The position numbers and the translations under genes are program-made. From positions 1,737,501-1,801,500 of the forward strand of contig NZ_CP037920.1 of the NCBI RefSeq assembly GCF_007748195.1: a DNA stretch of 64,000 nucleotides, in the 5' to 3' direction. Of this stretch, positions 56,398 to 64,000 are shown piece after piece (the first letter of the stretch is position 1; each line of letters starts with the position of its first letter). Source of the DNA: Gimesia aquarii. GTDB lineage: Bacteria; Planctomycetota; Planctomycetia; Planctomycetales; Planctomycetaceae. The notes beneath the pieces were generated by a model. That model was not told the origin of the DNA. It did not search any database and saw only the letters and a program-made list of their open reading frames with translations.

Positions 56398-58455
56398 TTA
56401 CTCTACAACGATGGCAGCGACTTGTGGTGCGAACTGCACATCGATGGGGTTTGAAGCAGCACCGTCTCCGCGAACGACAACCAGGGTTGCTTCTGCTGAG
56501 TCCAGCAAAGGCAGTTCGGGCAGCTTGACGCGAACACCCAGGTCGTACCAGCCGTGGATTTCTGCTTCAAAGTTCATTCCATTGATGGATACCAGAACTT
56601 TCCCTGGTTCCGGTCCCAGACCTTCGCCTGCCAGGTTGATCAGCGAGCCACTTAACACAGCTTCCGTGTCTGTTGAAAATAACGCTGGATCAACTGACAA
56701 AACATCAACGCGAGCCATAATGGCTCCGTTGTTTTCTTCGAACGCTTCAGGAATTTCACGATGGGAATCGATCAAGACATGCAATTGTTCGAAGGGAACG
56801 GCATTTCCTTCTGCATCCGTCGACATCGTGCTGGCAGCGAACGGCAGACGAATATCAACAGACTGAATCTGACCGGCGGCGATATTATCGACGCGTGATC
56901 CCGCTTCAGGTAAACCTGTTGTTAATTCACGTGAATTCGCAGCGAACAGCATCACGTTGAAGGGGACGTTGATATCGACATCGCTGTTGTTTCTGAACCA
57001 GACTCGGAAACGTGGTCCCAGTTCTTCTTCAGAATGTCCTGAGTCGACAAATCGTACTGCCAGCATCTGCAGGTCCAGTCCAGAGTTGATGACGACAGGA
57101 TTAACATCAACCCACGTTCCACAAGTGACAACAGGTAGTGGCTGCCAGATAGGACAGGCATACCAGTTCCAGGGAACACAAGGTTCACAGAAAATGGGAC
57201 GACAGATGATGGGGCGTGGATCGCAAATCGGGTGACACCAATCCCACCAGCACCAGTCTACCCAATCACACCAGTGTGGGCTCCAGCAGTAGGTAGGGTA
57301 GCATCCTGGTCCGGCGTACCAGCAACCAAAGTGTGATGTCGTAAAGGTGTTTGCCATCTGACCAAACAGAGTTCGGTTTCTCCATCCACCATGTTTTAAC
57401 AGGTTCTTGTGCAGGTTGAGCTGGCGAGCGACATCTCCTTTTTTATGGAGTTGGAACTGTTTCTTCAGGTTCCATTGCTGCGCTTTCTTACTGTTCATTA
57501 ACGGCTTCAGTTTCCCGATTTTGAGTTGCTTATCTACACTCATATTGATGGGTTTGATGTTTTTGCCTTTGAACAGGTCCTTACTTAGAGGGACTCCATT
57601 TTTACCGAGCCACTTATTGGATTTGGGAAACCTATTGTTCAGATTGCCTTTTCCTTTGGACAAACCTTTGATCTTCGAAAGATCGATCTTTCCTGGGACG
57701 CGGCTATTGTTGCCTGGTCTTTTGCCGGGTTTGCCAATCAGATCGTCTTTGGAAATTCCTTTGACGGGAGGAATACTATTCCCTTTGCCCGGCTTAGGAA
57801 CGAACGTACCTTTTCCAGGTTTGAATACGTCGTTATTTTTACCAGGGCGGGGTCGTACTACTTTATTGCCGGGCTTGGGGACAAACTTCCCATTACCCAC
57901 TTTACGATCTGGTATTTTCAGATTCGGAATTTTTCGATCCGGAACTTTTCGATTGGGAATTTTGAGACTGGGGATCTTCGGTTTGATATCTTTGGTGGTC
58001 CCTTTCGAACCGGGTCGTCTTCCCGTATTCGGAATCTTGAAATTGGGTCGTGTTGTTGGGGGGGCCACTTTAATGTTGGGGACTTTGAAGGTCTTCTGAG
58101 GTCGACTGGGTCTCGTCTTGGAAATCTTGGGAGTCGTTTGCTGTGGGACTCGGTTGAAGTTGGGTCGCGTTGTACGAGAGGGTCGTTTTGAAGTGGTAGA
58201 AGATTGGAATTTTGGTCGGCTGCTACTACTTCGGATAGAACTCGAACGTTGTGGTTGACTTGTCTGAACTCGATTCAATTGGCTTGATGAGCGTTGTGAA
58301 CTGCTGCGAGCGCTACGACTGGAGCTACTACGACTCGATGATTTTTTGGATGACTGTGCCAGTAACGGTGAACCACAGAGGCTTCCCACCAGTACCAGTG
58401 AAAGTAAAACGCGAAACGGCCGCTTGAACAGATAGGCTCTTCTCTGGATCATCAT
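56398..58455 (-). CDS. Secreted Ser/Arg/Pro-rich, Cys/Trp-rich protein with CARDB-like C-terminus
   Basis: A signal peptide (about 1-34) leads to a Ser/Arg-rich region (35-95), then to a Lys/Pro/Ile repeat region at about 100-260 with units such as [15 protein letters not shown] and FVPKPGKG. A segment at 378-446 contains 12 Cys and 11 Trp in 69 residues (for example [17 protein letters not shown]). The C-terminal part has a CARDB-like beta domain at about 450-560 and an IPT/TIG-like domain at about 590-680. It is likely an extracellular matrix or cell-surface protein, possibly disulfide cross-linked. GGGGAAGAG precedes the ATG. Confidence 0.78.
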   Translation of the reverse strand: MMIQRRAYLFKRPFRVLLSLVLVGSLCGSPLLAQSSKKSSSRSSSSRSARSSSQRSSSQLNRVQTSQPQRSSSIRSSSSRPKFQSSTTSKRPSRTTRPNFNRVPQQTTPKISKTRPSRPQKTFKVPNIKVAPPTTRPNFKIPNTGRRPGSKGTTKDIKPKIPSLKIPNRKVPDRKIPNLKIPDRKVGNGKFVPKPGNKVVRPRPGKNNDVFKPGKGTFVPKPGKGNSIPPVKGISKDDLIGKPGKRPGNNSRVPGKIDLSKIKGLSKGKGNLNNRFPKSNKWLGKNGVPLSKDLFKGKNIKPINMSVDKQLKIGKLKPLMNSKKAQQWNLKKQFQLHKKGDVARQLNLHKNLLKHGGWRNRTLFGQMANTFTTSHFGCWYAGPGCYPTYCWSPHWCDWVDWCWWDWCHPICDPRPIICRPIFCEPCVPWNWYACPIWQPLPVVTCGTWVDVNPVVINSGLDLQMLAVRFVDSGHSEEELGPRFRVWFRNNSDVDINVPFNVMLFAANSRELTTGLPEAGSRVDNIAAGQIQSVDIRLPFAASTMSTDAEGNAVPFEQLHVLIDSHREIPEAFEENNGAIMARVDVLSVDPALFSTDTEAVLSGSLINLAGEGLGPEPGKVLVSINGMNFEAEIHGWYDLGVRVKLPELPLLDSAEATLVVVRGDGAASNPIDVQFAPQVAAIVVE

Positions 58456-58719
58456 GACTCTTCCCCTTTTGGCTAAATCGTAACTGCCCGCGTTGTGAAG
58501 TGAACGATTTAAGAGAAGAGCGCAAATTATGCCAATTATGCCGATTTAGACTTCAGGCGAAAATTTAGAGTCAATAAGTCTTTTGATTAAATAGGTTTAT
58601 GGAATCTAATAGATCTTGAGCGCAGAGCAGAATCTCATTGTAAGATCAACATCTTTGCAGCGAGCGCCGTCAAATTGATTTCGATGCAAAATCAAAATTG
58701 CCACACAGAGTCAGAGAGA

Positions 58720-60156
58720 TCAGGACGATTTTGCCGATGCCAGAGAGGGATCATTCTGCTGTTTTCGCCAGGCGTTCAATCTCTGCTGTAATTTCGAAAG
58801 GGTTTTTGCGTGCGTTGCGTCTTGAGAGAGGTCATGTAATTCCAGCGGATCCTGTTTCAGGTCAAATAATTGCACGCGTTCCAGATGAGGATAGACGATT
58901 AACTTCCAACGGTCCGTGCGAATCATGCGCTGGTAATTGCGGAAGTAGCCGTAAACTTCATCATAGATGTCTGCTTTCTCACCCGTGATGACCGGTTTCA
59001 AGCTCTTGCCTTCAACACTGGACGGAATGGCGACGCCTGCTAAATCACAGCTCGTGGGATACAAGTCGCGCAGGTAACATTGGGCCGCTTTACGTTGATC
59101 GGCGGGAATGCCCGGTCCGACCATAATCAATGGCACGCCAATTGTGTGTTCATACATACTTTGTTTTCCACGCAAACCGTGACTGCCCATTGCCAGACCA
59201 TGGTCGCTGGAGAAAATGAGAATCGTATTGTCCCACTGACCTGTTTTTTTCAATGCATCCACAACACGGCCTACCTGTGCATCTAAATGTGAAATCACAG
59301 AGTAATACAGCGAGAGGTCATTTTTCACGATCTTCTTCGTACGAGGAAAGGGAAGTAACACTTCATCACGCCCGTATTGATTCCCATGCTCGAACGGATG
59401 TTCGCTGCGAAAATTCGCGGGGACCGGCATTTTGTCCGCATCATAATAATTTTCATATCCGATGGGCATTAAGAGCGGGTCATGCGGGGCGGTGAAGCAG
59501 ACGTGGAGGAAAAAGGGTTTCGTATGCTTGCGTTCGATAAATTCGATGGCCGCATCCGCGAAATGTTCGCTGATGTTGGAGGTCAGTCCCACACCTTTTT
59601 CCGGAAAAAAGTTTCGTTTGTCATCCTGAAAAATCCAGCCTCGATAACCGGTGACTAAGACCCCGTTACCGTCAAAGGAAGGGACCGCCCAACGTCCACC
59701 GCCACCGGTAAACAGCCCTAATGTTTCATCATAGCCACGAATGACTGGTTTACCATCGTTATGCCACTTCCCTACATACCAGGAGTTGTAACCTGCGTTA
59801 TGCATGGTTTGCGACCAGGTGGGTAGCTCTGGCTTAATCGGTTTACCGAAATCCAGCGAGCCGTTGTGAAATCCGCTGACACCCGACAGGATTTCCGCCC
59901 GACTGGGTGTACAGATTGGGTTGGCGCATACGGCCCGTGTAAAACTGGTGCCCTGTTTGACCAGTTGATCGAGATGGGGCGTTTTGATTACGGAGTTTCC
60001 TAATGCGGCAATGGTATCGGGCCGCTGGTCATCACTCAGCAGGAACACAATATTGGGACGGGTTGTTTTCGATTTCGGTTTCTGATCTGCCGAGACGTGT
60101 TGCTGAAGGAAAAACAGGCTGGAAAACAGTAAAAAAGCAGGAATGCTCGCTCTCAT
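58720..60156 (-). CDS. Secreted sulfatase 3
   Basis: A signal peptide (1-23) is followed by RPNIVFLLSDDQRPDTIAALG, with the calcium-binding Asp pair, and by ICTPSRAEILSGVSGFHNGS, with Cys82 as the formylglycine precursor. FSSDHGLAMGSHGLRGK carries the second metal and catalytic His set. IRTDRWKLIVYPHLERVQLFDL is the usual C-terminal segment. It resembles choline-sulfatase or iduronate-sulfatase-like enzymes, but the substrate is unknown. ATG 60156 is chosen because GGGAG lies 7 bases upstream; the frame is open to 60237. It is divergent from the 365-residue protein. Confidence 0.92.
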   Translation of the reverse strand: MRASIPAFLLFSSLFFLQQHVSADQKPKSKTTRPNIVFLLSDDQRPDTIAALGNSVIKTPHLDQLVKQGTSFTRAVCANPICTPSRAEILSGVSGFHNGSLDFGKPIKPELPTWSQTMHNAGYNSWYVGKWHNDGKPVIRGYDETLGLFTGGGGRWAVPSFDGNGVLVTGYRGWIFQDDKRNFFPEKGVGLTSNISEHFADAAIEFIERKHTKPFFLHVCFTAPHDPLLMPIGYENYYDADKMPVPANFRSEHPFEHGNQYGRDEVLLPFPRTKKIVKNDLSLYYSVISHLDAQVGRVVDALKKTGQWDNTILIFSSDHGLAMGSHGLRGKQSMYEHTIGVPLIMVGPGIPADQRKAAQCYLRDLYPTSCDLAGVAIPSSVEGKSLKPVITGEKADIYDEVYGYFRNYQRMIRTDRWKLIVYPHLERVQLFDLKQDPLELHDLSQDATHAKTLSKLQQRLNAWRKQQNDPSLASAKSS

Positions 60157-60294
60157 GATGGCTCCCGGACAGAATGAGGGTCTCTTCTGAATTCGTCTTT
60201 TCCTAAATCCGTAATAGTGATACCTTTTGCACGTCAATCAGGCTCAAATTACACGATTCATTAACTTTATTAATCTATTCTGGACAATGTCGCC

Positions 60295-61392
60295 ATGCAG
60301 GGCAAGCGTTTTATCAGTTGGATGCTGGGAATTGTCATTCTTGCGGGAACGGGCTGGTCGTTCTGGAGCAAGAAGCAGCAGGAAAAAGCGAATCAAACCC
60401 AGAGCAAGCCTGCTGAGTCGACCGTGGCAGCAAAGCCGGTGGCCCCACAGGTGAAAGCACAGCATGCGTCACTGAGTGAAGAAAAAGTTGAGGTCCTGGA
60501 ACTCAATCTTACCGTCAACCAGCGGTTTCCGATGATCAAAACCGTTGAGCAGACGCTTTCACAGGCTTCCAGTTCAGGAATTACTCACAGCAAATCCAAA
60601 CTGGAATTGATTCTGGCACTCACAGTGGAAGAGATTAAGGACGATGGCCGCAAGCGGTTTAAAGTGCTTTACACCGGCGTGAAATATTCGCATGACATTG
60701 CCGGCGAACGCGTGCACTATGATTCAAATCGTCCCAGTGGTCCTGTGCCTCCAGACGTGCAAGCTTACCAGAGGTTGGTAAAAAATGGATTCTCTTTCTG
60801 GATTGGTCCCGATAATAAGATTGTCGAACTGGTGGGCTTCGATGATTTCCTCAAACGTTGTCTACAGAATACGCCTCCCGAACAGCGGGAAACGGTGCTC
60901 GCCAAGATTTCTGAGTCTTCGGGCGATGATGGCATTGCGAATTTCATTGACGACAGTATTGGATTGCTGCCTTATAACATTGATGAACACCACAAAGGGG
61001 GGGCGATTCGTGTGGGAGAAACCTGGACGAAGATTCGCCGGCTCACACAACCCATCCCGATGGTTCTGAAGACCGAATACACGCTCCGCGAGCTCGACGA
61101 GAAGACGGCCATTATCAATGTGGCTGGCGACATTGCCGCCTCAAAAATCAGCAGCCCGCTGAATCAAAACGGCAAAAACGTCCAGCTTTATATCCGAGGT
61201 GGAAAATCGTTTGGCTCCTGTCTGATTGATCGCAAAACAGGACTGCCGCTCAAATCACAAATCGAGCGCTTTCTGGAAACCACCGTCAAACTGGCCAATG
61301 GCCGCGAATTCGAACAACAGAAACAGATCGTGACCACGATTCGCGCGTTCCCACATCAGGAATCACGACCACTGGGACCAGCGGCGAATTGA
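60295..61392 (+). CDS. Exported hypothetical protein, possibly DUF6263-like
   Basis: This 365-residue protein has an N-terminal membrane anchor (ISWMLGIVILAGTGWSFW), a Lys/Gln/Ala/Pro-rich linker to about 55, and then a beta-rich domain. That part includes LTVNQRFPMIKTVEQTL, FKVLYTGVKYSHDIAG, FWIGPDNKIVELVGFDDFL and TEYTLRELDEKTAIINVAGDI. The layout recalls DUF6263 proteins, but I am unsure. Function unknown. It begins 139 bp from the divergent sulfatase. A CACGAA repeat lies directly behind the stop. Confidence 0.6.
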   Translation: MQGKRFISWMLGIVILAGTGWSFWSKKQQEKANQTQSKPAESTVAAKPVAPQVKAQHASLSEEKVEVLELNLTVNQRFPMIKTVEQTLSQASSSGITHSKSKLELILALTVEEIKDDGRKRFKVLYTGVKYSHDIAGERVHYDSNRPSGPVPPDVQAYQRLVKNGFSFWIGPDNKIVELVGFDDFLKRCLQNTPPEQRETVLAKISESSGDDGIANFIDDSIGLLPYNIDEHHKGGAIRVGETWTKIRRLTQPIPMVLKTEYTLRELDEKTAIINVAGDIAASKISSPLNQNGKNVQLYIRGGKSFGSCLIDRKTGLPLKSQIERFLETTVKLANGREFEQQKQIVTTIRAFPHQESRPLGPAAN

Positions 61393-61399
61393 GTTATTT

Positions 61400-61429
61400 A
61401 CTACCACGAAATTCACGAAAGCACACGAA
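61400..61429 (+). repeat. ACTACCACGAAA-type intergenic repeat, copy 3
   Basis: The unit ACTACCACGAAA, TTCACGAAA and GCACACGAA is closely related to the copies at 41562 and 43265. It lies about 8 bases behind the stop codon of the preceding gene, which is the typical place of these repeats. Confidence 0.55.
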
Positions 61430-61662
61430 CACGATCTGACTGATTCGCTCCAAATGGAATTCAGAATAGTTCCATGGTGTGACTAAGCATGGCATAAATG
61501 CTTGGGTTTCTTTTGTCCTTTTCTCTTCTAGCTTTGATAATAGCAAGCAAGATAGAGCAACAGGATAATCTTCGTGCTAATACAAAGTAAGTGTGGTATT
61601 ATATATGGAACTTCAGGAGTCAGTATTATCTAGCGCGTAAGACAATAAAGGTCTCAATTACT

Positions 61663-62256
61663 ATGATGTCGATAGTAAAGAAAGGGAAACATGTTATTGA
61701 CACTTACTTAAGAGCTAGGCTTAGTTCCGTACTACGTTGGGTGTTTAGATTATTAATATTATTTTTTCCAATTGTAATCATAATCTTCATGACTCTGGTC
61801 ACCCTTGCGAAAATCCATCTCTTAGGACAGACGCATGAGGAATTTCAACGTTTTAATCTTTCTAATGAGAGATCCATTGTTATCTATTGTGAGCATGAAT
61901 GGATTTTTGAACCGCCAGGATATGTTTATTATGACGTCGTTGAAAATGGAAAAACTCTTGTATCAAAACGTGTCTTTCAGGGGGTTGGGCCACAACATAC
62001 ACCGTTTGAAAAATTTAAAATGGTGTCAGCAGACGATGGGGATCTTGTTGCTATTATCTTTGTTTCTAATGTTGTGATAATGCACGACTTTCGTACAAAT
62101 CGCAGTTGGCCTGGTAACTACGAGCGGAGAGATAATTCGGAAGACTATTTATTAGCCAAAGATTTAATCATGGAGTTTAAAGCAAAAGGAAAGATACTTC
62201 ATTGTGATGCTATTATAAGATATCCTAAAAAACGCCTTCATTCGACCGATCGATAG
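61663..62256 (+). CDS. Hypothetical membrane-anchored protein
   Basis: From ATG 61663 the protein has a basic N-terminus and one strong membrane helix (VFRLLILFFPIVIIIFMTLVTLA), followed by about 150 residues of beta-rich sequence such as YCEHEWIFEPPGYVYYDVVENGKTLV and WPGNYERRDNSEDYLLAKDLIMEF. I do not recognise a family. The gene ends in TAG 62254 and an open frame continues in the same frame, which raises the question of a nonsense mutation. No good ribosome site is visible. The region is AT-rich, unlike most neighbours. Confidence 0.5.
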   Translation: MMSIVKKGKHVIDTYLRARLSSVLRWVFRLLILFFPIVIIIFMTLVTLAKIHLLGQTHEEFQRFNLSNERSIVIYCEHEWIFEPPGYVYYDVVENGKTLVSKRVFQGVGPQHTPFEKFKMVSADDGDLVAIIFVSNVVIMHDFRTNRSWPGNYERRDNSEDYLLAKDLIMEFKAKGKILHCDAIIRYPKKRLHSTDR

Positions 62257-62553
62257 TGGTTTGTCAGACATGAGTGGGTTGTATATGAAGGTTTAGAGGG
62301 ATATCAGTTGAAAGCCCGAATGTCAGATCAAAAAGGACAGAATTATTCTCTATTTGATCTTTATTTCTCTGTGGAATATTTGGGACAAAGAAACGATAAG
62401 CAATGGAAGGCACTCAATGCTCAGTGGAAAGCCGGTTGGTTAGATGTCGACACATTTGCAGTTTCGAACGATAAGTTCGGAACTCGTGTTTGGCAATATA
62501 GAGAGTATGATTCCTTTGCCGAACTACCACAGCCGATTGATTCCCGCCTTTAA
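62257..62553 (+). pseudogene. In-frame continuation after TAG, possible interrupted or truncated ORF
   Basis: After the TAG at 62254 the same frame reads on as WFVRHEWVVYEGLEGYQLKARMSDQKG, and then YFSVEYLGQRNDKQWKALNAQWKAGW, for about 99 codons. It has only a TTG or GTG-type start possibility (62308) and no ribosome site. Either this is the downstream part of the preceding gene broken by one nonsense change, or the 3' end of another truncated gene. The stop TAA lies inside the 42-bp palindrome at 62531. Confidence 0.4.
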
Positions 62554-62572
62554 AGGCGGGAATCAATCGGCT
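62531..62572. repeat. Perfect 42-bp palindrome
   Basis: Bases 62531-62551 are the exact reverse complement of 62552-62572, with no loop. The stop codon of the preceding frame is inside it. On the plus strand it is followed by TTTGTTTAC, so it may act as a terminator or be part of a palindromic element. Confidence 0.8.
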
Positions 62573-62618
62573 TTGTTTACATATCAAAACAAAGAATTGC
62601 AGACAGTCAACCGTAAGA

Positions 62619-62697
62619 TACAAGGGGCGGACTCGCGTGTCCGACCGCGCGGTTTGGATAGCAACGGGCGAACACATGGGTTCGCCCCTACGTGTTT
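62619..62697. repeat. REP/MITE-like imperfect palindrome
   Basis: The left part (GGGGCGGACTCGCGTGTCCG) and the right part, read on the other strand (GGGGCGAACCCATGTGTTCG), are imperfect inverted copies around a GC-rich centre. This is typical of small non-coding palindromic repeats. It is 46 bp from the perfect palindrome at 62531-62572. Confidence 0.6.
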
Positions 62698-63482
62698 ACA
62701 ATTGTCATTCTGAATCGTCAAATCTGTTTCCGGTGGCACCCGGTGAATTGTCACTCATAGGATTTCGTGCAGTTCGTGGTAGTATTGTTTTTTTGTTTAG
62801 ATGAAAGTGTTTTGATGCTCTTTCTGCACTTCCAGATTTTCAGTTAGGGTCGCACGTCTCTATTATTTATGATTCCTGGTTGATTGTGCTCGGCAGATTC
62901 TTTTGTCAGTTTCTGGTAGGTCGCTTCTTTCGCTTCGTCAGACAGGTTTTAATGACGTTTGCGGTCTCATTCACCTGCAAGTTGCTGCCTTTCCGAATGT
63001 GCTGTTCTTTAATGGTTCTGGTTTGAGAGGTAAGAGTTGTCATGGTTGTATCTTCTTTTAAACGAGAGCTCGCTGTGTTGAGTGAATCTGATCATGCCGA
63101 TCGGCACACAGGGGTCAAGAGAAGCTTATGCGCCTTAATGTCTCGGAAGTGGTATGAAATCGCGGTTTGGTTTCAATTATGGTTTCGGAAAGCGTGCTCA
63201 AAAGGAGTGACTCGATACGAGACATGGGGAACTGGTTCCCGCTCATCAGGTGAAAATCTGGAAAAAACAGCTCGTTTTCAGGTGAAGAAACTGAAGTTAT
63301 ACGTGATGTTTCGTCATCAGAAAAAAACGCCTCGCGCGCGCGAGCCAGACCACGGAGTTTCGGGAAGAGCGGGGCTGTGTCAAGCTTAGAAAGATCACTA
63401 AACAAAGAGAGCCAAAGTGAACTTCAAAAAGTCACGAGTCTGTCAAGTGCGTCTGTTTTTCTGCGGATTGTTGTGGAAAGCG
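62698..63482. other. Intergenic stretch without a supported gene
   Basis: Frames at 63042-63389 plus and 63115-63405 minus are open, but neither has a ribosome site, a hydrophobic core or a family motif. The segment includes an alternating CGCGCGCG near 63331. A possible decayed small ORF on the minus strand is listed separately. Confidence 0.4.
62906..63043 (-). other. Possible small ORF with frameshift
   Basis: The minus strand reads MTTLTSQTRTIKEQHIRKG, then NLQVNETANVIK. In the next frame, after a single-base shift near 62948, it reads LSDEAKEATYQKLTKESAEHN. Both halves look protein-like, and the junction is a run of four Ts on the plus strand. It may be a degenerate gene, or chance. There is no strong ribosome site. 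Confidence 0.2.
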
Positions 63483-64000
63483 TTAAGCGGCAGAACGAGT
63501 TTCTGACAGTATCTTTTTATGAGTGTTCGCGGCATGCTGCTGGCATTTCTGGATCACATCGGCCACAAACTGTCTTGCGGTCAGGTGTTCTTTCAGGTAG
63601 CTGGAGACTTTTGTAAGTCGTGAAGAGAAGTAATAAGGGCGCAGATGATAACGGAGCGGAGTGGCTTCATTGATGACGCGCATAGTTTGATGGTAGTTGG
63701 TGGGATCGATGATCGGTTCTGATTTCTCGCTGCAAGAGAAGAGCATCTGCAGGTTGGGATCTTCTTTACTGCCGAACTGTTGTTCCAGTTTGAAACCACA
63801 ACTCTCTACTAACATTTTGAGGCTGGAAGGAGTGAAGTTATGAATGTGAGCGTAGTGAAACATTTTGCTGCGACGGGCGAAGGGCGCTGCGATGTTCGGA
63901 CACTCGACATAAAATTGCCCCGTGTCGGTGAGCATGCTGCGAATGTATTCCAGAGCCCTTCGGGGTGAATTAAAATGCTCAATGACATGCACCAGAAGTA
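63483..64000 (-). CDS. Class I SAM-dependent methyltransferase, C-terminal part (5' end outside window)
   Basis: The frame is open to the end of the window, reading LLVHVIEHFNSPRRALEYI at its visible start. This is the conserved (V/I)HVIEHF segment after the SAM-binding region of class I methyltransferases. YVECPNIAAPFAR, then HIHNFTPSSLKMLVESCGFKLE follow, as in the Methyltransf_23 group. The remainder is a helical tail. These enzymes often methylate sugars in O-antigen or lipid pathways. The SAM-binding GxG motif is outside the window. The GTG at 63992 is an internal codon, not the start. Confidence 0.85.
   Translation of the reverse strand, partial: LLVHVIEHFNSPRRALEYIRSMLTDTGQFYVECPNIAAPFARRSKMFHYAHIHNFTPSSLKMLVESCGFKLEQQFGSKEDPNLQMLFSCSEKSEPIIDPTNYHQTMRVINEATPLRYHLRPYYFSSRLTKVSSYLKEHLTARQFVADVIQKCQQHAANTHKKILSETRSAA

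Noticed and set aside
57407-58099. 230-codon open frame on the plus strand
   Set aside because: Antisense shadow of the low-complexity Ser/Arg/Pro protein; Leu/Gly/Pro-rich only because of that.
41562-61429. CACGAA repeats as a CRISPR array
   Set aside because: The units are short, few, widely separated and without spacers; no cas genes are present.
63042-63405. Overlapping open frames on both strands
   Set aside because: Neither has a ribosome site, hydrophobic core or family motif; probably non-coding.

Overview
The window looks like a chromosome segment of a planctomycete, most likely a Gimesia-like member of the Planctomycetales. That rests on recognisable families rather than a database search. 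There are three DUF1559 proteins with prepilin-type N-termini, three secreted sulfatases, an ECF sigma factor abutting a FecR/LamG-type anti-sigma protein, a PVC-type CxxCH cytochrome with a beta-propeller, a Tat-exported Gfo/Idh/MocA oxidoreductase, an MJ0042-type zinc-ribbon membrane protein and several carbohydrate-active secreted proteins. I see no rRNA, tRNA, CRISPR array or intact transposon.

Layout. 1-5 kb: the end of a DnaQ-like exonuclease, a TPR membrane protein, a Gfo/Idh/MocA protein and a CehA/McbA-type PHP hydrolase. 5-10 kb (minus strand): ECF sigma factor, FecR-like regulator, DUF1559 protein and small lipoprotein, with the tail of a decayed VOC gene beyond them. 10-13 kb: a DUF2975 / XRE regulator / VOC operon and sulfatase 1. 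13-20 kb: zinc-ribbon protein, cytochrome c'-like protein, calcineurin-like phosphoesterase and a second DUF1559-lipoprotein pair. 20-31 kb: EEP-family hydrolase, heme-binding propeller protein, a 413-residue secreted protein followed by a helical-repeat gene bracketed by 61-bp direct repeats, then VOC, DUF3050, nitrilase, GrpB and DinB proteins and an IS3-type remnant. 31-38 kb: sulfatase 2, cysC, then housekeeping genes hisG, an MfnE-like kinase, cdsA, uppS, a divergent csrA and tadA. 38-46 kb: beta-helix protein, ceramidase-like protein, GyrI-like protein, an Imm26-like protein and a large DUF5060 glycoside-hydrolase-like protein. 46.6-52 kb: a four-gene minus-strand operon (see below). 52-61 kb: GntR/LacI-type regulator, a third DUF1559-lipoprotein pair, DUF817 protein, a Ser/Arg/Pro-rich plus Cys/Trp-rich secreted protein, sulfatase 3 and an unknown exported protein. 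61-64 kb: poorly conserved ORFs, palindromic repeats and the C-terminal part of a methyltransferase.

The most interesting system is the operon at 46637-52031. In transcription order it encodes an orphan GcvH-like lipoyl carrier with its lysine kept, a 2[4Fe-4S] ferredoxin-domain protein, a class II terpene cyclase homologue with a DxDD acid motif, and a fusion of DUF116 to a polyprenyl diphosphate synthase whose second Asp-rich motif is altered. I infer an isoprenoid pathway that needs a redox or lipoyl-linked step; I know of no described pathway with this composition.

A recurrent theme is DUF1559 protein followed by a small secreted lipoprotein, three times, each with a possible hairpin between the two genes. 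The sulfatases, beta-helix protein, ceramidase-like protein and DUF5060 protein together suggest a polysaccharide- and sulfated-glycan-degrading lifestyle.
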